Assembly (NCBI GenBank): GCA_965661345.1
Contig: CBFIDK010000006.1
Location: 38,297 to 102,296, forward strand
Direction: 5' to 3'
Source of the DNA: GCA-2862585 sp965661345
GTDB lineage: Bacteria > Bacteroidota > Bacteroidia > Flavobacteriales > UBA7312
DNA: 64,000 nt
Part shown: in pieces, positions 53,734 through 61,094 of the stretch
Layout of the letters: each line of letters opens with the position of its first letter
Numbering within the stretch: the first letter of the stretch is position 1
Made by a program: the position numbers and the translations under genes
Notes under the pieces: generated by a model
What the model saw: the letters and a program-made list of their open reading frames with translations, nothing else
Database searches by the model: none
What the model was told of the DNA's origin: nothing

Positions 53734-54795
53734 ATGATAAAAGCTGGTGTAGCTACAGGAAACCAAGTACAAGAAATTTTTAACCATGCAAAGGCAAATG
53801 GATATGCTTTACCAGCTGTAAATGTTGTCAATACGAGCAGTGTAAATGCCGTATTGGAATCAGCAAGAGATATTAACTCTCCAGCAATAGTACAATTTTC
53901 CGCAGGTGGATGCCAGTTTTTTGCTGGAAAAGGATTGTCAAATGACAACCATCAAGCTGCCATTGCTGGAGGAATTTCTGGAGCAATGCACACCCATCAA
54001 CTCGCAGAATTATACGGTGCTACTGTCATTTTACACACTGACCACTGTGCTAAAAAATTATTACCATGGATTGATGGCCTTTTAAGTGCTGGAGAAGAAT
54101 TTTATAAAGTGCATGGAAAATCATTATATAGTTCTCACATGATTGATCTTTCTGAAGAGTCTTTAGAAGAAAATATTGATATCTGTAAAAGATATTTAGA
54201 GAGAATGAGTAAAATGGACATGACTCTAGAAATTGAATTAGGTATAACTGGCGGTGAAGAAGATGGCGTTGACAATACTGGAGTAGACAGTTCGAAACTA
54301 TACACCCAACCAGAAGAGGTTGCATACGCATATGAAGAGCTAATGAAAGTAAGCGATAAATTTACTGTTGCTGCTGCTTTTGGAAATGTACATGGTGTAT
54401 ACAAACCAGGTAACGTAGACTTACAACCTAAGATTCTTAAAAATTCACAGACATACATTCAAGAAAAGTTTGGCACTGGAAGCAATCCTGTTGATTTTGT
54501 TTTTCATGGTGGATCAGGTTCTTCGGTTGAAGATATTCGCGAAGCAATTGGATATGGCGTTATAAAAATGAATCTCGATACCGATTTTCAGTACGCCTTT
54601 ACTTCTGGTGTAAGAGATTACATGACAGAAAAGAAAGACTTCATAGCTTCACAAATTGGCAATCCAGACGGAAGTGATATTCCAAATAAAAAATATTACG
54701 ACCCAAGAGTTTGGCTAAGAAAGGGAGAAGAAGCATTTAAACAACGACTTAACAAGGCATTTGAAGATTTAAATAATGTTAATCAATTGAGTTAA
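53734..54795 (+). CDS. fbaA: Fructose-bisphosphate aldolase, class II
   Basis: A 353-residue zinc-dependent aldolase of glycolysis and gluconeogenesis. It shows SPAIVQFSAGGCQFFAGKG near 49-67, the catalytic/zinc motif ILHTDHCAKK (Asp103, His104), ELGITGGEEDGVDN near 170, VHGVYKPGN near 222 and the phosphate-binding HGGSGS segment near 258. The length and sequence are of class IIA, like E. coli FbaA. accD starts 2 bases after its stop, coupling a glycolytic gene with fatty-acid synthesis. Confidence 0.96.
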   Translation: MIKAGVATGNQVQEIFNHAKANGYALPAVNVVNTSSVNAVLESARDINSPAIVQFSAGGCQFFAGKGLSNDNHQAAIAGGISGAMHTHQLAELYGATVILHTDHCAKKLLPWIDGLLSAGEEFYKVHGKSLYSSHMIDLSEESLEENIDICKRYLERMSKMDMTLEIELGITGGEEDGVDNTGVDSSKLYTQPEEVAYAYEELMKVSDKFTVAAAFGNVHGVYKPGNVDLQPKILKNSQTYIQEKFGTGSNPVDFVFHGGSGSSVEDIREAIGYGVIKMNLDTDFQYAFTSGVRDYMTEKKDFIASQIGNPDGSDIPNKKYYDPRVWLRKGEEAFKQRLNKAFEDLNNVNQLS

Positions 54796-54797
54796 AT

Positions 54798-55655
54798 ATG
54801 GGTTGGTTTAAAAGGATACAAGAAGGCATTACCACTACTACTAACGAGAAAAAAGAAACCCCAGAAGGGTTGTGGTACCAATGTCCGAAATGTAAACACA
54901 TAACTTCATCTGAAGAACACGAACAAAATTTGTACGTGTGTGTAAAATGTATTTTTCATGAAAGAATAAATGCTAAAGAATACTTTTCTTTTTTATTCGA
55001 TGATGGCAAATTCAAAGAATTAGATCCGAACATGATTGCGCTAGATCCTCTTTCTTTTGAAGACACTAAAAAATACGATTCTAGGTTAAAACAAACCAAA
55101 AAGAAAACAGGTTTAAAAGATGCCATCACTACTGGATACGGAAAATTAGACGGTAAACCAATAGTTATTGCCTGCATGAACTTCAATTTTATTGGCGGCT
55201 CTATGGGTTCCGTTATGGGTGAAAAAATAAGTCGAGCGATACAACACGCTATCAAGAAGAAGTGTGGATTTATAATGATTTCTAAATCAGGAGGGGCAAG
55301 AATGATGGAAGCAGCATTTTCTTTAATGCAAATGGCTAAAACATCAGCAAACCTATCCCTTTTATCAGAAGCTAAACTCCCTTACATTTCGTTTCTAACA
55401 GACCCAACTACAGGAGGAGTTACTGCATCATTTGCTATGTTGGGAGATGTAAATATTGCTGAGCCTGGTGCTTTAATTGGTTTTGCTGGCCCAAGAGTCG
55501 TTAAAGAAACCATTGGAAAAAGCCTACCTGAAGGTTTTCAAACTTCAGAATTTGTACTTGAACACGGTTTTTTAGATTTCATTGTTGAGCGAAAAGACTT
55601 AAAAAATAAACTCTCGCTTTTACTTGATATGTTCTTAGATTACAAAAAACAGTAA
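54798..55655 (+). CDS. accD: Acetyl-CoA carboxylase carboxyltransferase subunit beta
   Basis: A 285-residue subunit that, with AccA, transfers carboxyl from biotin to acetyl-CoA, giving malonyl-CoA. An N-terminal zinc ribbon uses Cys29, Cys32, Cys48 and Cys51 (YQCPKCKH, YVCVKC). The crotonase-fold core shows GSMGSVMGEKISRAI, ISKSGGARMMEAAFSLMQMAK and DPTTGGVTASFAMLGD. It directly follows fbaA. The last codons form the left arm of the inverted repeat at 55635-55674. Confidence 0.96.
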   Translation: MGWFKRIQEGITTTTNEKKETPEGLWYQCPKCKHITSSEEHEQNLYVCVKCIFHERINAKEYFSFLFDDGKFKELDPNMIALDPLSFEDTKKYDSRLKQTKKKTGLKDAITTGYGKLDGKPIVIACMNFNFIGGSMGSVMGEKISRAIQHAIKKKCGFIMISKSGGARMMEAAFSLMQMAKTSANLSLLSEAKLPYISFLTDPTTGGVTASFAMLGDVNIAEPGALIGFAGPRVVKETIGKSLPEGFQTSEFVLEHGFLDFIVERKDLKNKLSLLLDMFLDYKKQ

Positions 55656-55674
55656 AATATCTTCTGTAATCTAA
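55635..55674 (+). repeat. Inverted repeat spanning the accD stop codon
   Basis: TTAGATTACA (55635-55644) and TGTAATCTAA (55665-55674) are perfect 10-base inverted arms around 20 bases that include the accD stop. AAAACTTTTG follows, so it is at most a weak terminator. It could instead be an mRNA 3'-end stem or a protein site before the rpsO promoter. Confidence 0.45.
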
Positions 55675-55683
55675 AACTTTTGC

Positions 55684-55691
55684 TATCTTTG
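55684..55691 (+). promoter_or_regulatory. -7 box for rpsO
   Basis: TATCTTTG, ending 34 bases before the rpsO ATG at 55726. Confidence 0.55.
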
Positions 55692-55725
55692 CCAACCATT
55701 TTGAAAATGAAAAATTTATAAAAAA

Positions 55726-55995
55726 ATGCACGTAACTGCTAAAGAAAAAGTTGCCATCTTTAAAAAACATGGCGGAGACCAAAAAAATACAGGTTCAACT
55801 GAAGGTCAAATTGCTTTATTTTCTAAGAGAATTAGCTATTTAACTGAGCACTTGAAACTAAACAGAAAAGATAAAAACACACAACGTTCACTTCAATTAC
55901 TTGTTGGTAAACGTAGAGGTCTTCTAGATTATCTTATGAATAAAGATATCGAAAAATACAGAATACTTATTAAAGAATTAGGAATAAGAAGATAA
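55726..55995 (+). CDS. rpsO: 30S ribosomal protein S15
   Basis: An 89-residue primary 16S rRNA-binding protein of the small subunit. It matches the family across its length: TGSTEGQIALFSKRISYLTEHLK, KDKNTQRSLQLLVGKRRGLLDYL and ending ELGIRR. It precedes pnp, the order conserved from E. coli, with a terminator-like hairpin between the two. Confidence 0.97.
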   Translation: MHVTAKEKVAIFKKHGGDQKNTGSTEGQIALFSKRISYLTEHLKLNRKDKNTQRSLQLLVGKRRGLLDYLMNKDIEKYRILIKELGIRR

Positions 55996-56019
55996 GGTAT
56001 CTTCTAAGCGATATAACGC

Positions 56020-56046
56020 AAAAGGCAATTTTTCAATTGCCTTTTT
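56020..56046 (+). terminator. Hairpin between rpsO and pnp
   Basis: An 11-bp stem, AAAAGGCAATT / AATTGCCTTTT, with a TTTC loop and a T-run partly inside the stem. In E. coli a terminator at this place reduces rpsO-to-pnp readthrough. No -7 box is seen between the hairpin and the pnp ATG. Confidence 0.8.
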
Positions 56047-56081
56047 GTGTATTTATTCGCATGTATGAAAATTGAAAAAAA

Positions 56082-58193
56082 ATGAAAGAAATTGTAAAAA
56101 AGATTGAACAAAAAGATGGTAGAACCATTGAATTAAGAACAGGTAAATTAGCCAAACAAGCTGATGGTACTGTTGAAGTAAGAATGGGTAACTCCGTACT
56201 TTTAGCATCGGTTGTATCAAATAAAGAAGCTAAAGATGATGTAGATTTTCTACCTCTTACGGTAGATTATAGAGAAAAATTTGCCGCTGACGGAAGATTT
56301 CCTGGTGGGTTTCTAAAGCGAGAAGCAAGACCAACTGACCATGAAATTCTAATCATGCGATTAGTGGACAGAATACTAAGACCACTATTTCCAAATGATT
56401 ATCATGCAGAAACTCAAATAATGCTTTCTTTAGTTTCTCATGATGAGAACGTTTGTCCTGAAGCCCTAGCCGGTTTAGGCGCATCCGCTGCACTTGCAGT
56501 TTCTGACATTCCTTTCAATGGACCTATTTCTGAAGTAAGAGTAGGAAGAGTAAATGGCGAATTAATTGCTAACCCTACTCCTTCTCAATTGGAAGAGTCT
56601 GATATCGATATGGTTATTGGTGCTTCTGCTGATAGTGTAGCAATGGTTGAAGGTGAAATGGATGAAATTTCTGAAGCTGAAATGGTTGAAGCCATTAAAT
56701 TTGCTCACGATGAAATCAAAAACCATTGTGCAGTTCAGCTTGAGCTTACAAAAGCTGTTGGAAAGGAAGTAAAAAGAGAGTATTCTCATGAAAATCACGA
56801 TAAAGAATTAGAAGACAATGTAATGTCTTTCTGCTACGATAAGTTTTACGCAGTTGCAAAACAAGCATCTGATAAACACAGCAGAAGTGAGCAGTTTAAA
56901 GCTGTAAAAGATGCTTTCAAAGAAACATTATCTGAAGAAGAACTATCCGAAAAAAGCTTCATGCTAGCTGGTTACTTCAAAAAAGCTGAAAAGAAAGCCG
57001 TTCGAGATATGGTACTGAACGAAAATGTTCGTTTAGATGGCCGTACGCCTTCAGATATACGTCCAATCTGGTGCGAGGTTGATTACCTACCCAGCCCACA
57101 TGGATCAGCATTATTCACAAGAGGTGAAACCCAATCACTAACCACAGTAACTTTGGGAACTAAAATGGATGAAAATAGAATTGATGGCGTTACAATGGTA
57201 GGCTCTGAAAGATTCTATCTACATTATAATTTCCCTCCTTATTCTACAGGTGAAGCTAGACCAATTAGAGGCGTAAGTAGAAGAGAAATTGGACATGGAA
57301 ACTTAGCACAAAGAGCTCTAGCACGAATGATTGATAAAGAAAACCCTTACACCGTAAGAGTTGTTTCTGATATTCTTGAATCCAATGGTTCATCTTCGAT
57401 GGCAACAGTATGTGCTGGAACAATGGCTTTAATGGATGCAGGTGTAAATCTTAGAAAACCTGTATCAGGAATTGCAATGGGTCTAATTACTGATGGTACT
57501 AATTTTGCAGTACTTTCAGATATTTTAGGAGATGAAGATTTCCTAGGCGATATGGACTTTAAAGTATGTGGTACTAAAGACGGTATTACTGCATGTCAAA
57601 TGGATATCAAAATTGAAGGTTTATCCTATGAAATTCTTACAAAAGCACTAGAGCAATCAAATGCTGGAAGAATGCACATTCTAGAAAAACTAACAGATAC
57701 TATTTCTGAACCTAGAGAGCAACTTAAACCACATGTACCGAAAATACATGTTATGTATATTCCAAAAGAAACTATCGGTGCAGTAATCGGACCAGGTGGA
57801 AAAATCATTCAGCAATTACAGGCTGATACTGATACAATCATTACAATTGAAGAAATTGACAACCAAGGTAAAGTTGAAATTTTAGGAAAAGGTCAAGAAT
57901 TACTTGATAATGCTATTTCTGAAATCAAAGCCTTAACATTTACTCCTGAAGTTGGAGATATATTTACAGGAACTGTTCGTTCAATTATGCCATACGGTGC
58001 ATTTGTAAATATTGGTAAAGGAACCGATGGTTTACTTCATATTTCTGAAATTAATTGGGACAGAGTAGAAAACGTTGAAGACGTACTGAAAGAAGGAGAT
58101 AAAGTTGAAGTTAAATTAACAGAAATCGACCAAAAATCAGGAAAGCTCAGACTTTCAAGAAAAGTACTTTTACCAAAACCAGAAAAAAACTAG
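56082..58193 (+). CDS. pnp: Polyribonucleotide nucleotidyltransferase
   Basis: A 703-residue phosphorolytic 3'-5' exoribonuclease. Two RNase PH-like domains (about 1-230 and 310-545) include RFPGGFLKREARPTDHEIL in the first and GETQSLTTVTLGT and SNGSSSMATVCAGTMALMDAG in the second. A KH domain (VIGPGGKIIQQLQ, about 567-579) and a C-terminal S1 domain (GDIFTGTVRSIMPYGAFVNI, then KLRLSRKVLL) follow. It degrades mRNA and helps RNA quality control. Its transcription probably depends on readthrough from rpsO. Confidence 0.97.
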   Translation: MKEIVKKIEQKDGRTIELRTGKLAKQADGTVEVRMGNSVLLASVVSNKEAKDDVDFLPLTVDYREKFAADGRFPGGFLKREARPTDHEILIMRLVDRILRPLFPNDYHAETQIMLSLVSHDENVCPEALAGLGASAALAVSDIPFNGPISEVRVGRVNGELIANPTPSQLEESDIDMVIGASADSVAMVEGEMDEISEAEMVEAIKFAHDEIKNHCAVQLELTKAVGKEVKREYSHENHDKELEDNVMSFCYDKFYAVAKQASDKHSRSEQFKAVKDAFKETLSEEELSEKSFMLAGYFKKAEKKAVRDMVLNENVRLDGRTPSDIRPIWCEVDYLPSPHGSALFTRGETQSLTTVTLGTKMDENRIDGVTMVGSERFYLHYNFPPYSTGEARPIRGVSRREIGHGNLAQRALARMIDKENPYTVRVVSDILESNGSSSMATVCAGTMALMDAGVNLRKPVSGIAMGLITDGTNFAVLSDILGDEDFLGDMDFKVCGTKDGITACQMDIKIEGLSYEILTKALEQSNAGRMHILEKLTDTISEPREQLKPHVPKIHVMYIPKETIGAVIGPGGKIIQQLQADTDTIITIEEIDNQGKVEILGKGQELLDNAISEIKALTFTPEVGDIFTGTVRSIMPYGAFVNIGKGTDGLLHISEINWDRVENVEDVLKEGDKVEVKLTEIDQKSGKLRLSRKVLLPKPEKN

Positions 58194-58215
58194 TAATTAA
58201 TTGTAACCTTTAATA

Positions 58216-58250
58216 ATTTGGGCACGTATACTAGATATTAGTGCCCAAAT
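58216..58250 (+). repeat. 10-bp perfect inverted repeat before rpoD
   Basis: ATTTGGGCAC (58216-58225) and GTGCCCAAAT (58241-58250) flank a 15-base AT-rich loop. No T-tract follows in either direction, so it is not a standard terminator. It overlaps a degenerate -7-like ATAATTTG (58213-58220) and ends 17 bases before the rpoD ATG, where an operator or 5'-leader stem would sit. It could also protect the 3' end of pnp mRNA. Confidence 0.55.
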
Positions 58251-58267
58251 AAATTTAAACATCGAAA

Positions 58268-59131
58268 ATGAGACAACTAAAAATTACTAAACAGGTTACC
58301 AATAGAGAAACAGCTTCTCTAGATAAATATTTACAAGAAATTGGTCGAGTTGATTTAATCACTGCGGAAGAAGAGGTTGAGTTGGCACAGCGAATCAAAG
58401 CGGGTGATGAAACTGCTCTGGAAAAGTTGACTAAAGCCAATTTGAGATTTGTGGTATCTGTTGCAAAACAATATCAGAATCAAGGATTGTCATTGCCTGA
58501 TTTGATTAACGAAGGGAATTTAGGTCTTATAAAAGCAGCACGTCGATTTGATGAAACGCGTGGATTTAAATTTATCTCTTATGCCGTATGGTGGATTCGT
58601 CAATCAATTTTACAGGCTCTAGCTGAACAATCGAGAATTGTTCGTTTACCTTTAAATAAAATTGGTTCGATTAATAAAATCAATAAAGCTTATGCTCTTA
58701 TGGAGCAACGTCTTGAAAGACCTCCTACTGCTGAAGAAGTAGCAAGAGAGTTAGATTTGACAGAAGAAGAGGTAAAACAGGCCATGAAAAATTCTGGTCG
58801 TCATGTATCTATGGACGCTCCTCTTGTAGAAGGTGAAGACAGTAACATGTACAATGTTATTGGTAGCGAAGACAGCCCTAATCCTGATGAAGGCTTAATT
58901 GTAGACTCTTTACGTCAAGAAATTGGACGAGCATTAGCCACACTGACTCCAAGAGAAGGCGAAGTCATTAAAGCCTATTTTGGCTTAAATGGTACGCATG
59001 CTATGACTTTGGAAGAAATTGGGGAAGCTTTTGATTTAACTAGAGAAAGAGTTCGACAGATTAAAGAGAAAGCAGTAAGAAGATTAAAACACACCTCAAG
59101 AAGTAAAATATTAAAAACCTACTTGGGTTAA
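58268..59131 (+). CDS. rpoD: Primary sigma factor RpoD/SigA (Bacteroidetes type)
   Basis: A 287-residue group 1 sigma-70 factor. It starts directly at region 1.2 (DKYLQEIGRVDLITAEEEVELAQRI) with no region 1.1, as in Bacteroidota. Region 2 shows NLRFVVSVAKQYQNQGLSLPDLI and FISYAVWWIRQSI. Region 3 follows, and region 4 has TLTPREGEVIKAYFGL and the helix-turn-helix EEIGEAFDLTRERVRQIKEK. This factor should read the TAnnTTTG promoters seen across the window. It ends at a UUCG-loop terminator. Confidence 0.97.
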   Translation: MRQLKITKQVTNRETASLDKYLQEIGRVDLITAEEEVELAQRIKAGDETALEKLTKANLRFVVSVAKQYQNQGLSLPDLINEGNLGLIKAARRFDETRGFKFISYAVWWIRQSILQALAEQSRIVRLPLNKIGSINKINKAYALMEQRLERPPTAEEVARELDLTEEEVKQAMKNSGRHVSMDAPLVEGEDSNMYNVIGSEDSPNPDEGLIVDSLRQEIGRALATLTPREGEVIKAYFGLNGTHAMTLEEIGEAFDLTRERVRQIKEKAVRRLKHTSRSKILKTYLG

Positions 59132-59133
59132 AG

Positions 59134-59163
59134 AAAAAGAGAGCTTCGGCTCTCTTTTTTTTT
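59134..59163 (+). terminator. UUCG-loop terminator of rpoD
   Basis: A stem GAGAGC / GCTCTC, extended by A-T pairs, with the extra-stable TTCG loop, followed by nine T. The last T is also the first base of the rpe -7 box. Confidence 0.93.
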
Positions 59164-59170
59164 ACATTTG
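59163..59170 (+). promoter_or_regulatory. -7 box for rpe
   Basis: TACATTTG directly joined to the rpoD terminator T-tract, ending 16 bases before the rpe ATG at 59187. Confidence 0.5.
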
Positions 59171-59186
59171 TCAAAATTATTAAGAT

Positions 59187-59840
59187 ATGTCATCACATTT
59201 TATAGCACCCTCTATTCTCGCAGCAGATTTTGCAAATCTTCAGAAAGATTGTGAAATGGTTAATGAAAGCCAAGCCGATTGGTTTCATATAGATGTTATG
59301 GATGGTGTTTTTGTACCAAATATATCTTTTGGTATGCCAGTAATAAATGCAATAAAAAAGCACGCCAAAAAAACAATGGATGTCCATTTAATGATTGTTG
59401 ACCCAGATAGATACATCAAAACATTTAAAGAAGTTGGCGCTGATATATTAACCGTTCATTTTGAAGCGTGCACGCATTTGCACAGAACTTTACAAGCTAT
59501 TAAAGCTGAAGGTATGCAAGCTGGTGTAGCACTTAACCCACATACATCAGTTGATTTACTAAAAGATACGATTCAAGATATTGACCTAGTGTGTTTAATG
59601 TCTGTAAACCCTGGTTTCGGTGGGCAATCATTTATTGAAAACACCTATTTAAAAGTAAAGGAATTAAAGGCCATCATCAATAGTAAAGGGGCAAACACGA
59701 AAATAGAAATTGATGGAGGTGTGAACTCTCAGAATGCTCCAAAACTTATTGAAGCCGGGGCTGATGTATTAGTAGCGGGTAGTTTTGTTTTTAAATCAGA
59801 AAATCCTAAACAAATTATCAGCGATTTAAAAAATTGCTAA
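59187..59840 (+). CDS. rpe: Ribulose-phosphate 3-epimerase
   Basis: A 217-residue TIM-barrel enzyme of the pentose phosphate pathway that interconverts ribulose-5-phosphate and xylulose-5-phosphate. It shows APSILAADFANL, DWFHIDVMDGVFVPNISFG with metal-ligand His and Asp, DVHLMIVDPDRYI, VNPGFGGQSFIE and IEIDGGVNSQNAPKL. The 3' end overlaps the dehydrogenase gene on the other strand by 4 bases. Confidence 0.96.
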   Translation: MSSHFIAPSILAADFANLQKDCEMVNESQADWFHIDVMDGVFVPNISFGMPVINAIKKHAKKTMDVHLMIVDPDRYIKTFKEVGADILTVHFEACTHLHRTLQAIKAEGMQAGVALNPHTSVDLLKDTIQDIDLVCLMSVNPGFGGQSFIENTYLKVKELKAIINSKGANTKIEIDGGVNSQNAPKLIEAGADVLVAGSFVFKSENPKQIISDLKNC

Positions 59841-61042
59841 TTCCCGTTAAAGTACTCTCTTAAATACTCGTACGGAGTATTCAAATCACCATTTTTACAA
59901 ATTGTAGCTTTATCAATTATTGAATGAGGGTCATCGCCTATAAGCAATGGCAATACATGCTTAATCAGCTCATTTCCAAAATCTTCAGAAGCGTCTTTCG
60001 GTAACTCACAAGGAAGATTATCAACTGCCATAACTGTAATCACCTCGTCTTTATCAAAGTCGTCCTCTTCTTCGCTATGTGGGTTATAGCCATACAATGG
60101 ATTTTCTATCGTTGAAGGCCTAATTGTTGAGGCAACTGGCCCATCAATATCACATGAAATATCAGCGATTGTTCTAATTTTAAACTCTGGCGACTTAGCA
60201 TCTTTTCTGGTAAATAAATATGGGGAACCTGCAGCATAAAAATGACCGGCCACAAACATATCTGCACTTTTGGCTAGTTCCATAAACGTAGACTTGAACA
60301 ATTCAGGCTTTGTAAAAAAATCTTTTTCAGCAAATTCCGCCCCATCAATTCGAGCGTTGTAGTCAGGAAAATCAACATGAACAAAAACCGCTTCTTCAAA
60401 TTCTTGAGTTTTAAATTCCTCAATGGTTACTTCTCTTATTCCTAACAAACGAACTATTTCTAAAGCACCTTTCCCTACCCTTCCATTTCCTGAAAGGATG
60501 ATTTTGATATTGTCTAAATCTACTTTTTTCAGTTCATTCTCAAGCTCTATTCTGTCTTCACACAAATTAGCCGCTTTTAGTTCAAAACGTTTGGTACGTT
60601 TACCATAGGCTAAAAAACCATTGTAACAGCCGACTACACCTGCGTAACGACCGAAACCAATAATGCGACGACCGTTTGCATGTTTCAAGGTTTCATAATC
60701 AATCATGATGATGTTTTGTTTCACCATTTTTTGAAGTAATTCCCTATTGTAGGGTTGAGCTTTGATGGTATGAGAAAAATAAAAGTAGGTTTTATTATCT
60801 AGTAAATCTGACTTAGGAACTTCTTTAACACCCATTAAGATGTCACAGTCTGAAATGTTATTGGCTAATGCTATGCCATGCCTAGCATATTCATCGTCAC
60901 TAAAGCAACGAATTGGACTCTTTTGAACAGTTAAATTTATATCTGGATATTGAGAAACTAAATCAGCACACTGCTTTGGTGTCAATGGCACTCTTTTATC
61001 GGGAGGGGTTTTGCCTTCTCTTAAAATTCCTATTTTAATCAT
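59837..61042 (-). CDS. LYS1/alanine-dehydrogenase-like NAD(P)-dependent dehydrogenase
   Basis: A 401-residue protein with an AlaDH/PNT-type N-terminal domain (MIKIGILREGKTPPDKRVPLTP, then a HTIKAQPYNRELLQ segment with the family His) and an NAD-binding half with KIILSGNGRVGKGALEIVRLLG (about 188-207). DISCDIDGPVASTIRPSTIENPLYGY is typical of saccharopine dehydrogenase (lysine-forming, LYS1-like). The bacterial homologues are of uncertain substrate; saccharopine or a related imine reduction is likely. A TAGTTTTG box lies 4 bases before the ATG. Confidence 0.8.
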   Translation of the reverse strand: MIKIGILREGKTPPDKRVPLTPKQCADLVSQYPDINLTVQKSPIRCFSDDEYARHGIALANNISDCDILMGVKEVPKSDLLDNKTYFYFSHTIKAQPYNRELLQKMVKQNIIMIDYETLKHANGRRIIGFGRYAGVVGCYNGFLAYGKRTKRFELKAANLCEDRIELENELKKVDLDNIKIILSGNGRVGKGALEIVRLLGIREVTIEEFKTQEFEEAVFVHVDFPDYNARIDGAEFAEKDFFTKPELFKSTFMELAKSADMFVAGHFYAAGSPYLFTRKDAKSPEFKIRTIADISCDIDGPVASTIRPSTIENPLYGYNPHSEEEDDFDKDEVITVMAVDNLPCELPKDASEDFGNELIKHVLPLLIGDDPHSIIDKATICKNGDLNTPYEYLREYFNGN

Positions 61043-61046
61043 AAGT

Positions 61047-61054
61047 CAAAACTA
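61047..61054 (-). promoter_or_regulatory. -7 box directly before the LYS1-like gene
   Basis: TAGTTTTG on the minus strand, with 4 bases before the ATG at 61042. Confidence 0.4.
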
Positions 61055-61094
61055 AAAGAATAAATTGAAAGAAAGTATTTAAAATTCTTAAAAA

